Source: JBFJKD01 sp038106145
GTDB taxonomy: Bacteria > Pseudomonadota > Gammaproteobacteria > Pseudomonadales > Porticoccaceae
Reading direction: 5' to 3'
DNA: 64,000 nt
Assembly (NCBI GenBank): GCA_038106145.1
Contig: JAYODD010000014.1
Coordinates: 5,225-69,224, forward strand
Under the pieces are notes generated by a model. The model searched no databases, was not told the DNA's origin, and saw only the letters and a program-made list of their open reading frames with translations. Each line of letters begins with the position of its first letter. The first letter of the stretch is position 1. The position numbers and the translations under genes are program-made. Of the stretch, positions 17,838 to 26,680 are shown piece by piece.

Positions 17838-19397
17838 ATGCATCTTACCCAGGCGCTGCATCGCGCAGTACAACAACGCCCGTCGGATACCGCCATCATC
17901 TGCGGTGAACGCCGTTTCACCTGGGTGGAATTTAGTCAGCGCACGGCGCGACTGGCCGCCGGATTGACCAGTCTCGGCCTGCGGGCGGGGGACCGGGTGG
18001 CAATGCTCGCGCACAATTGTCCCGAGTATTTTGAGTTTTATTATGCGGTGCCCTGGGCGGGCGGCGCGGTGGTGCCACTCAATCACCGCCTTGCGCCAAC
18101 GGAGTTGGCGCATATTCTGAACGATTCGGGTGCGCGAATTTTGATTGCCGAGGACTGCTTTCGCGACGTGGTGGAAATATTGCGCAAGGACGTCAACGGC
18201 CTGGAAACAGTCTTGTATTTTGACCCCGACGGCGAAGATTCTGGTTCCAGTGATTATGAGCGCCTGATCGCCGCGCACTGCGCTACGCAGGATCACAGGC
18301 GCGGGTACGAAGATCTCGCTGCCATTGTTTATACCGGCGGCACCACTGGGCTGCCCAAGGGCGTTGCATTATCCCATCGCAACCTGATGGTTAACGCCAT
18401 GGGCAGTATCGCCAACTACGTATTTACCGACGAAACCGTGTATCTGCATGCCACGCCGTTATTTCACGCGGCCGGCGCTTCGCGGGTGTACACCCTGGTG
18501 ACCGGGCAAACCAGGAATATCGTGCTGCCGACCTTTGATGTCACCGGATTGCTGCGGGCTATAGCGACGCACCGCGTGACCAACGTATTGCTGGTGCCAA
18601 CCATGATTAACCGTCTGGTGCATCACCCGGACTTGCACAACTACGATCTTTCCAGTCTCGCAGCGATTACCTACGGCGCTTCGCCGATGCCACAAACTCT
18701 GATGCGCGACGCGCTGATTGCTCTGCCCGGCGTAGAGTTTAACCAGTCGTACGGTATGACCGAGTTGTCCCCCGCGGCAACGTTTCTGCCGTCACGTTAC
18801 CACGTGCTGGACGGCCCGGATGCCGGGCGCATGGCTTCCTGTGGGCGGGCCATTGCTAACGCGGAATTGCGTATAGTCGACGCCAACGATGAACCCGTGG
18901 CGACCGGCGAGATCGGCGAAATTGTGCTGCGCGGACCCATGGTGATGCAGGGCTACTGGAATAATCCGGAAGCGACGGCACAGGCGCTGCGGGGCGGTTG
19001 GTATCACACCGGCGATGCGGCCTACCTGGACGCCGAGGGATTTGTGTATATCGTCGACCGCATCAAGGATATGGTGGTCACCGGCGGTGAAAACGTGTAC
19101 TGCGTGGAAGTGGAAAACTGTATTGCGCAAATGGCAGCAGTCAACGAGTGCGCGGTGTTTGGTATTCCGCACGACGAGTGGGGGGAGGCGGTGCATGCGG
19201 TGGTGGTGCCGCACGCTGGCCAGGCGCTGTCGGAGCAGGAGGTCATTGCCCACTGCAAGGGGCTCCTGGGAGGCTTTAAATGTCCGCGCACGGTGTCTAT
19301 CCAGACCCAGCCATTACCACTCTCGGGGGTGGGTAAGGTGTTAAAAACGGAATTGCGTAAACCCTACTGGTCGGGACGCCAGCGGCAGGTTAACTGA
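17838..19397 (+). CDS. AMP-forming acyl-CoA synthetase
   Basis: 519 residues from the ATG at 17838; a TTG at 17823 would add five residues. It activates a fatty or other carboxylic acid to its CoA thioester via an acyl-adenylate. Signature A3 is YTGGTTGLPKGV, followed by SYGMTELSP, the hinge-region TGDAAYLD and DRIKDMVVTGGENVY, and the catalytic Lys near the C-terminus in GVGKVLKTEL. Length and motifs fit medium/long-chain or cyclic acid CoA ligases such as FadD3-like enzymes. It is divergent from the SDR gene. No strong ribosome site precedes the ATG. Confidence 0.94.
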   Translation: MHLTQALHRAVQQRPSDTAIICGERRFTWVEFSQRTARLAAGLTSLGLRAGDRVAMLAHNCPEYFEFYYAVPWAGGAVVPLNHRLAPTELAHILNDSGARILIAEDCFRDVVEILRKDVNGLETVLYFDPDGEDSGSSDYERLIAAHCATQDHRRGYEDLAAIVYTGGTTGLPKGVALSHRNLMVNAMGSIANYVFTDETVYLHATPLFHAAGASRVYTLVTGQTRNIVLPTFDVTGLLRAIATHRVTNVLLVPTMINRLVHHPDLHNYDLSSLAAITYGASPMPQTLMRDALIALPGVEFNQSYGMTELSPAATFLPSRYHVLDGPDAGRMASCGRAIANAELRIVDANDEPVATGEIGEIVLRGPMVMQGYWNNPEATAQALRGGWYHTGDAAYLDAEGFVYIVDRIKDMVVTGGENVYCVEVENCIAQMAAVNECAVFGIPHDEWGEAVHAVVVPHAGQALSEQEVIAHCKGLLGGFKCPRTVSIQTQPLPLSGVGKVLKTELRKPYWSGRQRQVN

Positions 19398-19451
19398 GGC
19401 GATTGACTCGTTAAAAATTGCTCCGTTAAAAAAAATTGGAGGGTTGCGGAT

Positions 19452-19637
19452 TTATTCGTTTTCATGGCGGGGTGAGACCCGGGGCAGCAGGTCTTCGTCG
19501 ATGGTAATATCCAGGGTAATGGGGCGGCAGCATACCGCGCAATCTTCAATGTAGGTTTGTACGGGTTGCGAACAGTCGACCAGGACTTCGATGTTTTCTC
19601 CACAATAAGGACAGATGATCGAGGCTGTTTCCAGCAT
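19452..19637 (-). CDS. CPXCG-motif cysteine-rich protein
   Basis: 61 residues with two cysteine knuckles, ICPYCGENIEVLVDCS and YIEDCAVCCRPI, the arrangement that defines the CPXCG family of probable zinc-binding proteins. The length is normal for the family. The Met at 19637 is the natural start. It lies on the minus strand between acyl-CoA synthetase and FabH-like genes. Function is unknown. Confidence 0.88.
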   Translation of the reverse strand: MLETASIICPYCGENIEVLVDCSQPVQTYIEDCAVCCRPITLDITIDEDLLPRVSPRHENE

Positions 19638-19815
19638 GTTGGTAATCTTCCGTGTTGGCCAGCCAGTTCCCTGGCCAGCCTGGTTAATCGGCTAAACCAC
19701 ACCAGGGCGAGTGTAACCCGGCGCAGTTCGACGCAGAAGTGCGAAGCGGATACACTGAACTGGTTTTTGCAAATTTTTTTGAGCACGTTGAGAGATTAAT
19801 AATGAGCGACGCCCG

Positions 19816-20901
19816 ATGACCTACGCCGCTATCACCGGTTGGGGCAAATGTCTGCCCCCCGCGATTTTGTCCAATCAGGATTTGAGCCATTTTATCGATA
19901 CGGACGACGAGTGGATTCGCAGTCGTACCGGTATGCAGGAGCGCCGCATATCCCACGTGCCGGTCAGCGATCTGGCGCATGTGGCCTGTGTCCGCGCCTT
20001 GGCTGCGGCCGGTGTCAATGCTGAAGCTATCGAACTGATCGTGTTTGGTGGCTGTAGCTTTGACGATATGGTGCCGAATACGGCTTCGCGAGTACAACAA
20101 CTACTGGGGGCGGTCAACGCCGCCGTCATGGACGTTAACACCGCCTGCACCAGCGGCATGTACGCCCTGTCCACCGCGACCGCACTGATCCGCACGGGTG
20201 TGGTTAAGAATGCCCTGGTGATCGGTGCCGAAGTCATCAGTCCGGTGATGGACTGGAGCGATCGCAATGTCGCGGTGTTGTTTGGCGACGGGGCGGCGGC
20301 ACTGGTGCTCGAGGCGAGCGCCGAGGAGAGTGGTGTGCTCGAACAGGCGCTCGGCTGTTTTGGTGAATCCCGGGACATTCTGGCGGTACATGGCTGGGGG
20401 CTGGCGAAGGCCAACCAGGGCTGGCAAGTTGGCAACACCCGGTGGAGTTTTGAGGGGCAGGAAATATTTAAAAAGGCGGTGAGCGGTATGGGGCAGGCGG
20501 TTGCCGGGGTGTTGGCCGGGGCTAATCTGGCTGCAGAGGATATCGATCTGGTGGTACCCCACCAGGCCAATCTCAGAATTATTGACGCGCTGGCCAAACG
20601 ACTGAATGTGGGTGAAGACAAAATATTTGTGAATATCCACCGTTACGGAAATATGTCCGCGGCTACTATTCTGGTTGCGCTGGTAGAAGCGCTGGAAGAG
20701 GGTCGGGTCAAGCCAGACGGATTACTGTTGATGCCGGCCTTCGGCGCTGGCTTAACCTGGAGTGCCCATCTGCTAAAGTGGGGTCCGCGCACGCACCCTC
20801 TGGGGTTGAGCGTTGTGGATTTGCCGCCCTGTGAAAAAACCGGTTTAGAGTTGGTGCAGGCCGTCGTGGCCGCGAAACAACAGCATGAACTGCGTGGCTG
20901 A
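19816..20901 (+). CDS. Beta-ketoacyl-ACP synthase III (FabH-like)
   Basis: 361-residue thiolase-fold enzyme that condenses an acyl-CoA with malonyl-ACP. The Cys-His-Asn triad is complete: Cys111 in NTACTSG, His249 in VPHQAN and Asn279 in HRYGNMSAA. It is about 40 residues longer than E. coli FabH, the extra residues lying at the C-terminus after AHLLKW. The ATG at 19816 overlaps the stop of a five-codon frame starting at 19802. The neighbouring acyl-CoA synthetase and AMACR-like genes suggest a specialised acyl pathway rather than housekeeping fatty acid synthesis, since no fab or plsX genes are near. Confidence 0.93.
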   Translation: MTYAAITGWGKCLPPAILSNQDLSHFIDTDDEWIRSRTGMQERRISHVPVSDLAHVACVRALAAAGVNAEAIELIVFGGCSFDDMVPNTASRVQQLLGAVNAAVMDVNTACTSGMYALSTATALIRTGVVKNALVIGAEVISPVMDWSDRNVAVLFGDGAAALVLEASAEESGVLEQALGCFGESRDILAVHGWGLAKANQGWQVGNTRWSFEGQEIFKKAVSGMGQAVAGVLAGANLAAEDIDLVVPHQANLRIIDALAKRLNVGEDKIFVNIHRYGNMSAATILVALVEALEEGRVKPDGLLLMPAFGAGLTWSAHLLKWGPRTHPLGLSVVDLPPCEKTGLELVQAVVAAKQQHELRG

Positions 20902-20948
20902 ATGATGGTTACATACTTGCTAAAGGACGATCGGACTGGGAGAGGGCG

Positions 20949-22097
20949 ATGGGCGGACCGCTAGAGGGGTTTAAGGTAATCGAACTGGCGGGCATCGGGC
21001 CGGCGCCGATGACGGCGATGATGCTGTCGGACATGGGGGCGGATGTGATTCGCATCGACCGCACGCAGGATGCGGGGTTGGGTATAGCCATGGATACCCG
21101 CTTCAGCTTTACCGGTCGCGGCCGCCGCTCGGTGGCGGTGGATTTGAAGAATCCGCAGGGCATTGCTGCCTTACTGAAGATGATTGATCAGGCGGACGCG
21201 CTGGTCGAAGGGTTTCGCCCGGGGGTGATGGAGCGCCTGGGGCTGGGTCCGGATGTTTGTCTGGCCCGCAACCCCCGGCTGGTCTACGGACGGATTACCG
21301 GGTGGGGTCAGGAGGGTCCACTGGCGCAGGCTGCCGGGCACGATCTGAACTATATTGCCCTGTCCGGGGCGTTACACGCCATTGGTCTGAGTGATGATCA
21401 ACCGCCCGCACCACCCCTGAATCTGGTGGGGGATTACGGTGGCGGTACCCTGTACATGGTGGTCGGAATTTTGGCGGCGCTGTTGTCTGCGAAGAATAGT
21501 GGTAAGGGACAGGTGGTAGATGCCGGCATGGTGGACGGCGCCCTGTCACTGATGACCGCCACTTACGGCATGCTCGCCGCGGGCATACACCAGGACAAAA
21601 GAGGTAGCAATATTCTCGATAGTGGCGCGCACTTCTACACCACTTATCGCACCAGGGACGGGAAATATGTCTCTATCGCCTCGATCGAACCGAAATTTTA
21701 CGCCGAATTACTGGAAACACTGGAGCTTGATCCGGCATCCCTTCCCGCGCAGATGGAGCGCAGCCAGTGGCCGGCGATGAAAGATAAATTCCAGAAAATT
21801 TTTCTGACGAAAACCCGGGATGAGTGGTGTCAGTTAATGGAGAATACGGATATCTGTTTTGCCCCGGTGCTGGGTTTAACAGAGGCCCGGCACTATCATC
21901 ACAACCAGCAGCGCGGCGCGTTTGTCGAGTGCGATGGGGAATGGCATCCGGCGCCTGCGCCGCGGTTTTTGGGCACCCCGTCGTCGATCAAGGGGCCTGC
22001 GCCGGTTGCTGGACAGCACAGTGAGGAGGCGATGGCGGACTGGGGGCTGAGTCGTGAAGAAATCGCTGCTCTCAAGGCTGGTGGGGCCATACGCTGA
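20949..22097 (+). CDS. CaiB/BaiF family protein, alpha-methylacyl-CoA racemase-like
   Basis: 382 residues, type III CoA-transferase fold. The sequence looks like AMACR rather than a transferase: GHDLNYIALSG (His131) and NLVGDYGGG (Asp162) match the racemase catalytic His and Asp, and HFYTTYRTRDG then IEPKFY follow as in AMACR. AMACR inverts the C2 methyl group of branched acyl-CoAs so that S-specific acyl-CoA dehydrogenases can act, which fits steroid side-chain or isoprenoid degradation. GGGAGAGGG precedes the ATG. It follows the FabH-like gene by 47 bp and is probably co-transcribed. Confidence 0.92.
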   Translation: MGGPLEGFKVIELAGIGPAPMTAMMLSDMGADVIRIDRTQDAGLGIAMDTRFSFTGRGRRSVAVDLKNPQGIAALLKMIDQADALVEGFRPGVMERLGLGPDVCLARNPRLVYGRITGWGQEGPLAQAAGHDLNYIALSGALHAIGLSDDQPPAPPLNLVGDYGGGTLYMVVGILAALLSAKNSGKGQVVDAGMVDGALSLMTATYGMLAAGIHQDKRGSNILDSGAHFYTTYRTRDGKYVSIASIEPKFYAELLETLELDPASLPAQMERSQWPAMKDKFQKIFLTKTRDEWCQLMENTDICFAPVLGLTEARHYHHNQQRGAFVECDGEWHPAPAPRFLGTPSSIKGPAPVAGQHSEEAMADWGLSREEIAALKAGGAIR

Positions 22098-22179
22098 CAG
22101 GCGTTTAATAAACGGGTGTAGGGCCGCTCAATAAACGCTCAATAACGAATGTTTTCATTTAACTCGGGGAGTTCGGATT

Positions 22180-22638
22180 ATGGTTAATTTAAAAACCGCT
22201 ACATCGGAACAGATGGAAAAATTGCTACCTTTTCTCAAAGTGTTTTCTTCGCTGAACGAGAAAATTTATCGTTGGAGTAATGGCCGTTTGATGGGCAAGT
22301 TGGCGGGTTACGAGGTCTGCCTGGTGACCATGACCGGCGCAAAGTCTGGCAAAAAAAGGGTGACGCCGCTGATGTATGTACCCTACCAGGATGGGGTGAT
22401 TCTGGTGGCATCCCAGGGCGGTGCGCCGAAAAATCCGGTGTGGTACAACAACCTGATTGCCCATCCCGATATCGAGGTGCAATACAAAAGCAAAAAAATG
22501 AAACTGCGTGCGCGTCTGGTAGATGCAGAAGAAAAGGCGCTGGTGTGGCCGATTTGCTGCCAACATTATCCCGATTACGCACTTTATCAGGAGCGCTCCG
22601 CGCGGGATATTCCGGTGTTTGTGTGCGCGCCGCGTTAG
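22180..22638 (+). CDS. Deazaflavin-dependent nitroreductase-like protein (DDN/DUF385 family)
   Basis: 152-residue split beta-barrel of the FDOR superfamily. LAGYEVCLVTMTGAKSGKKR, TPLMYVPYQDGVILVASQGG and PVWYNNLIAHPDIEVQ match the actinobacterial F420-dependent Ddn family. Whether this host makes F420 cannot be told; members outside Actinobacteria may bind another flavin or lipid. GGGGAG lies eight bases before the ATG. It follows the AMACR-like gene after 82 bp on the same strand. About twenty N-terminal residues precede the fold and could contact the membrane, as in Ddn. Confidence 0.85.
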   Translation: MVNLKTATSEQMEKLLPFLKVFSSLNEKIYRWSNGRLMGKLAGYEVCLVTMTGAKSGKKRVTPLMYVPYQDGVILVASQGGAPKNPVWYNNLIAHPDIEVQYKSKKMKLRARLVDAEEKALVWPICCQHYPDYALYQERSARDIPVFVCAPR

Positions 22639-22648
22639 CCGCGCGGCA

Positions 22649-23080
22649 CTAATCGGCGGGCGCTGAAATACACGCGTAATCTCCTCCAAAAATTTCCCTG
22701 GGGCATCTGTCACTGAACTCGTCAAGCGCCCGGTTATAGAGATACACCCAGGCCCACACGGGCCCGCCACGGGAGGGTTGGACCCGTACTTTTTCCCGTC
22801 GATATTCGCTGTGGGTGGTGGCGTCACCGTTTTCGTAGCGATCCAGCGCGGTCAGTACTATGGGGTTGGGAAGGTGGTACAGCTCACCGCGCACGGGGTA
22901 GCCGTTGGTGCAGATAATTGCAGCCGGGTACTTACCAAAGTCGTAAAGTTTTCCGGTGATAAAGGCTGTGTCGATCAGGTTGGCGGCCGCTCCGAGACGA
23001 TAGCGTTGTGAATTATGGACGTCGGAACGCAGGGTGCCGTAAACGAAAAGATAGTCTCCATCGGGGGTCGCGGCAGTCAA
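22649..23080 (-). CDS. Gamma-glutamylcyclotransferase-like (AIG2/GGCT fold) protein
   Basis: 143 residues. The GGCT fold is marked by LFVYGTLRSDVHN near the start, then GELYHLPNP and the catalytic-acid region LTALDRYEN. Members convert gamma-glutamyl amines or dipeptides to 5-oxoproline, or serve in glutathione turnover. The ATG at 23080 overlaps the stop of the upstream L,D-transpeptidase gene by four bases on the minus strand, so the two are translationally coupled. The true substrate is open. Confidence 0.88.
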   Translation of the reverse strand: MTAATPDGDYLFVYGTLRSDVHNSQRYRLGAAANLIDTAFITGKLYDFGKYPAAIICTNGYPVRGELYHLPNPIVLTALDRYENGDATTHSEYRREKVRVQPSRGGPVWAWVYLYNRALDEFSDRCPREIFGGDYACISAPAD

Positions 23081-24273
23081 TTGTTCGGTCTCGGGTTTGA
23101 CCTGCTTTCGGCGCTAGCTCGTTCCGGCGGTGCGGCATTGTTGGCGTCCAGACCATAGGGTTGCTGAGTGTAAGGCTGTACTTCGATTTCTTGCAGCAAC
23201 TGAGCGGGGGACGGGGCGCCCAGGTTTACTGCTGTGGGTACCACCACGTTGGTGTCGACAACGCTCTGCAAGCGATTCCAGTCGATGTCGAACGGTTCGC
23301 TCGTCCCGGGATATCCCGGGGCCATCTCCGAAACTATCCCTGCAACAAGGTAGGGCTCCAGCGCCGTGATGGCCTGCGTGAGCGGGTCGCTAGCGGCAGG
23401 GTATTCAGCAACGGCAGAATAATGGGTCACCAGTAATTGTCCCGCATCGATGCCGACCATAAATGGGTTGTTGATGACCCGCACCGGAATACCCGGTTTC
23501 ATTAATGGGAACAGGGTCTGGGCGTCTTCGGGATACAGGTGCAGACAGCCGTGGCTGGTGCGCATGCCCACGCCCCAGGGCCGGTTGGTGCCGTGAATAA
23601 AAATGCCGTCGAAACCGATTTTGATGGCCAGCATGCCCATCGGATTATCGGGGCCGGGGGGGAAGTAGGTGGGGAAATCGATTTCCCCTTCGCGCAGCTG
23701 TTCCTCGCGAATGGATTTTGGAACGAACCAGGCGGGATCTTTGTATTTGGCGATAACCGTGGTGTCGCCAAGGGGGGTGGACCAGCCCTCCCGGGCGATG
23801 CTAACAGGCAGCGTCATCACCCTGGCCCGCCCCTCGGGTTCAGAGTAAAAATAATACAGACGGCGCTGCGGAATATTTACCACAATGCCTTGCCAGGGTG
23901 GCGGTGGCAGAATAAATTGCGTGGGGATTACGATCGGCGTATCGGCGGCTGGCACCCAGGGGTCTACATCGGGGTTGGCCCAGGTGATTTCGTGGTAGCC
24001 GAGGTCGTAATGACGGGCAATATCCAGCAGGGTGTTGTCCTCCCCGGGGGTGACCCTGCGAATCTCCCCGACAATCGTAGTGCCGGCGTGCGGCATATCG
24101 AATGTGGCCGCCAGCAGGGGAGCCGGCGCGGAAAAACCCAGGGCTGCGGGTAGCATAATGGCGCCAAATAATGCCAAATTGCGGGGCGGTGGGGAGCCGT
24201 GTACATTCCGACAGCTCCCGCTCCAGCAGCGCCTGGCCAGTTGGATTAGTGTATGGAAGTAGTCAAGCATCAT
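23077..24273 (-). CDS. L,D-transpeptidase with LysM-like domain (YkuD/ErfK type)
   Basis: Up to 398 residues. Domain order: leader and signal peptide ending near APLLAA, a LysM-like segment (VTPGEDNTLLDIARHYDLG, residues about 75-125), then a YkuD catalytic domain with IFIHGTN and SHGCLHLYPED, whose Cys is nucleophilic. The last 130 residues are Pro/Asn rich. The layout matches the YbiS/ErfK enzymes that cross-link peptidoglycan or attach Braun lipoprotein in the periplasm. The 5' end overlaps the divergent L,D-transpeptidase gene by 21 bp if the first ATG is used. A later start such as the Met near 24156 would remove the overlap. Confidence 0.92.
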   Translation of the reverse strand: MMLDYFHTLIQLARRCWSGSCRNVHGSPPPRNLALFGAIMLPAALGFSAPAPLLAATFDMPHAGTTIVGEIRRVTPGEDNTLLDIARHYDLGYHEITWANPDVDPWVPAADTPIVIPTQFILPPPPWQGIVVNIPQRRLYYFYSEPEGRARVMTLPVSIAREGWSTPLGDTTVIAKYKDPAWFVPKSIREEQLREGEIDFPTYFPPGPDNPMGMLAIKIGFDGIFIHGTNRPWGVGMRTSHGCLHLYPEDAQTLFPLMKPGIPVRVINNPFMVGIDAGQLLVTHYSAVAEYPAASDPLTQAITALEPYLVAGIVSEMAPGYPGTSEPFDIDWNRLQSVVDTNVVVPTAVNLGAPSPAQLLQEIEVQPYTQQPYGLDANNAAPPERASAESRSNPRPNN

Positions 24274-24831
24274 CGGTTTCGCGCACTCGCTGTCATCGGG
24301 TTTTTTACGCTGTTATTTCTCAAACCGCAACTGGGTTGTGCGTCTGGTAGCGCGTGGCTACTGATAGAAACCGGGGCCGCCACCGTGAAGGTCATGCAGG
24401 ACGAGTCCGAAATTGCGCGCTTCGAGAATATTTCGGTTGGCCGGGGAGGAACTGCGGAACTGCACCTGCTGAACGACGACACCACGCCTCTCGGAACCTA
24501 TCGGGTAACGTCCGTTGACGCGACCAGTCGCTATCGGCTGTTTATCGGCCTGAATTACCCTACTGTCGAGCAGGCCGAACTGGCGTTGGCGCGGCGCATT
24601 ATTGACGGCGAGCATTTTCGTCGCATTGTCGAGGCGCATCGGCGCGGCGAGACCCCACCCATGTCGACACCCCTTGGCGGGGCAATCGGCATTCACGGTA
24701 TCGGTAATGGCAGTCTGGAAGTGCACGAGTCGTTCAACTGGACACACGGATGCGTCGCCCTGGACAACAGGCAGATTGACGCCCTTGCCGCCTATGTGCG
24801 AATTGGCACCCGCGTGGTAATACGCGACTAA
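24253..24831 (+). CDS. L,D-transpeptidase, short YkuD protein
   Basis: 192 residues with an N-terminal signal peptide or anchor (VIGFFTLLFLKPQLGCASG) and a catalytic domain ending in IGIHGIG and FNWTHGCVALDN, where the Cys in THGC is the nucleophile. It lacks LysM and would act in the periplasm on tetrapeptide stems. It is divergent from the longer L,D-transpeptidase and convergent with the lipoprotein gene. The Cys in QLGCASG could be a lipobox, so lipoprotein anchoring is possible. Confidence 0.88.
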   Translation: MEVVKHHRFRALAVIGFFTLLFLKPQLGCASGSAWLLIETGAATVKVMQDESEIARFENISVGRGGTAELHLLNDDTTPLGTYRVTSVDATSRYRLFIGLNYPTVEQAELALARRIIDGEHFRRIVEAHRRGETPPMSTPLGGAIGIHGIGNGSLEVHESFNWTHGCVALDNRQIDALAAYVRIGTRVVIRD

Positions 24832-24847
24832 ATTCAGACCGCCGACG

Positions 24848-24883
24848 CCGGTGCCAACCGGGCAACAACCCGGTGGGCACCGG
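24848..24883. terminator. Hairpin between convergent ldt and lpp-type genes
   Basis: ACCGGG-CAACAA-CCCGGT forms the top of the stem. Below it CCGGTGCCA pairs with TGGGCACCGG with one bulged G. It sits between two convergent stop codons. There is no T run, so the terminator call rests on position and stem strength. Confidence 0.5.
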
Positions 24884-24898
24884 TATCTGCCAGCAGGC

Positions 24899-25174
24899 TC
24901 ATTTCATCATGGTTTTCTTGAACATCCGGTCGACTTTTTCGTTGACCTGATTGGCTGTCGCTTCAGCATTAGCCGCCCTGGCATTGGCCTGCTCAGCGGT
25001 TTGTGCCGCCTTGTTGGCGGTAGCCATGGCCGCGTCGGCCGTTTGTTGGGCGCGATCGGCACTGGCCTGGGCCCGTTCAGCCGCAGCGCGCACGCTGGCC
25101 AGTTCGGAATTGCTTGCGCAACCACCAAGCACCACGGTTGCCAGGAGCATTGCGGGGAGCATATATCTGGACAT
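24899..25174 (-). CDS. Braun-type outer-membrane lipoprotein (Lpp/OprI-like)
   Basis: 91 residues from the ATG at 25174, supported by AAGGAAGG upstream. The signal peptide ends in the lipobox VVLGGCAS, after which Ala/Gln-rich heptads (AERAQASADRAQQTADAAMA) form a long coiled coil, as in Lpp and OprI. The last residue is Lys (MMK), the residue that E. coli Lpp uses for covalent linkage to peptidoglycan diaminopimelate. Two L,D-transpeptidases, the enzymes known to make that bond, lie next to it. It probably tethers the outer membrane to the cell wall. Confidence 0.88.
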   Translation of the reverse strand: MSRYMLPAMLLATVVLGGCASNSELASVRAAAERAQASADRAQQTADAAMATANKAAQTAEQANARAANAEATANQVNEKVDRMFKKTMMK

Positions 25175-25577
25175 AGGGACCTTCCTTTGTTGTTGGGTAA
25201 TGTGAAAATAAATCAGGTGTTGCACTGTTGACATCGGGGTTGAGAGGCAAAAAATCAAGGCCGGTCGACACCGTCGCTCGAGGTCTTCTGGCTGAGGGCC
25301 GCAGCGTCGCCGACTCTCCGATTGTCCCCTCGTACTGCCAAGCATAATAGTAATCCATACCTGAAGCGACATTGACTTAGGTCATACGCCGCGCGGGTTG
25401 TGGGTGGCGAAGGTTGTCAGCGGCAAGGAAGCGCGCAGGGTTTGTTGGCATGGGCGATTGCAGATAATCCCCTGTTGTGAGCTTTTATCTGCCCCGGTAT
25501 TCGGTATCATAGGCGGCCTGTTTACGCAGCGATCTGCTGCATGGTTGCGAGTGATAAATAGCTGCGAGTAATCCATA
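25175..25577. other. 403-bp intergenic region between lpp-type gene and trpS
   Basis: No gene or RNA is recognised. It must hold the divergent promoters of both flanking genes. A TATTAT on the minus strand near 25344-25349 and a TTGACA on the plus strand near 25229 are visible, but no pair has convincing spacing. Confidence 0.5.
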
Positions 25578-26597
25578 GTGCCTATCAGCAAAGATATTGT
25601 TCTGACCGGAATTACCACCTCGGGAACCCCGCACCTGGGAAATTATGTCGGCGCTATCCGCCCGGCCATCCAGGCAAGTCGTCGGGATGACGCCCAGTCA
25701 TTTTACTTTTTGGCGGATTACCATGCGTTGATTAAATGTCAAAATCCGGACGAAGTTTACCGCTCCACCCTGGAAGTGGCGGCGACCTGGTTGGCGCTTG
25801 GCCTGGATACGGAAAAAGTCGTGTTTTATCGGCAGTCGGATGTGCCGGAAATCCCCGAACTGACCTGGTTGCTCAGCTGTATGACCGCCAAGGGCCTGAT
25901 GAATCGCGCCCACGCCTACAAGGCCGCGGTGCAGGAAAATGAAGCGGAAGGCGCAGACCCGGATTATGGAATAACTATGGGCCTGTTCGGCTATCCGGTG
26001 TTGATGGCGGCCGATATATTGATGTTCGGTGCGAACAAAGTCCCGGTGGGCAGGGATCAGATTCAGCACGTTGAAATGGCGCGGGATATCGCGCAGCGGT
26101 TTAATCACCACTACGGCGACCACTTTGTTCTGCCCGAAGCGGTGGTAGACGACGAGGTGGCGGTCCTGCAGGGCCTCGACGGGCGCAAGATGAGCAAAAG
26201 TTACAACAACACAATTCCGCTGTTTCTCGCGGAAAATCAGCTTAAAAAACACATCAATAAGATTAAAACCAATTTGCTGGCACCGGGTGAAGCAAAGGAT
26301 CCGGACGGATCGGCGGTTTTTCAGTTATGGCAGGCATTTTCGACGCCCGCCGAGAGCGCGGCGATGCGCGCTGAATTTGCGGCTGGCATTGCCTGGGGCG
26401 AAGCGAAAAAGCGTTTGTTTGACAAGGTAAACACGGAACTTAAGCCGGCCCGGGATCGTTATTACGAACTGCTCGAACGGCCAGAGGCTATCGAACAGGC
26501 GCTGCTGGCGGGGGCTGGCAGGGCGCGGATTTATAGTCAGAGAATGGTAAAAAAATTACGCCATGCGGTGGGAATCAGGCCGTTGGGTAAAGTGTGA
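25578..26597 (+). CDS. trpS: Tryptophanyl-tRNA synthetase
   Basis: 339-residue class I synthetase that charges tRNA-Trp. The HIGH-type signature reads TTSGTPHLGNYVGA, the KMSKS loop is intact in GLDGRKMSKSYNN, and GADPDYGITMGLFGYPVLMAADIL forms the tryptophan pocket region. The GTG at 25578 gives the usual N-terminus. The length is typical for TrpS. It stands alone, with the dioxygenase gene 84 bp downstream on the same strand. No attenuator or T-box is apparent upstream. Confidence 0.96.
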   Translation: MPISKDIVLTGITTSGTPHLGNYVGAIRPAIQASRRDDAQSFYFLADYHALIKCQNPDEVYRSTLEVAATWLALGLDTEKVVFYRQSDVPEIPELTWLLSCMTAKGLMNRAHAYKAAVQENEAEGADPDYGITMGLFGYPVLMAADILMFGANKVPVGRDQIQHVEMARDIAQRFNHHYGDHFVLPEAVVDDEVAVLQGLDGRKMSKSYNNTIPLFLAENQLKKHINKIKTNLLAPGEAKDPDGSAVFQLWQAFSTPAESAAMRAEFAAGIAWGEAKKRLFDKVNTELKPARDRYYELLERPEAIEQALLAGAGRARIYSQRMVKKLRHAVGIRPLGKV

Positions 26598-26680
26598 GCG
26601 ATTTGTGGTCGTCCGTCTGGTAATCGCCAGCATCGCAATGATAGTATTATCAATTAATAAACTCAGCAGGGGAGAACAAC

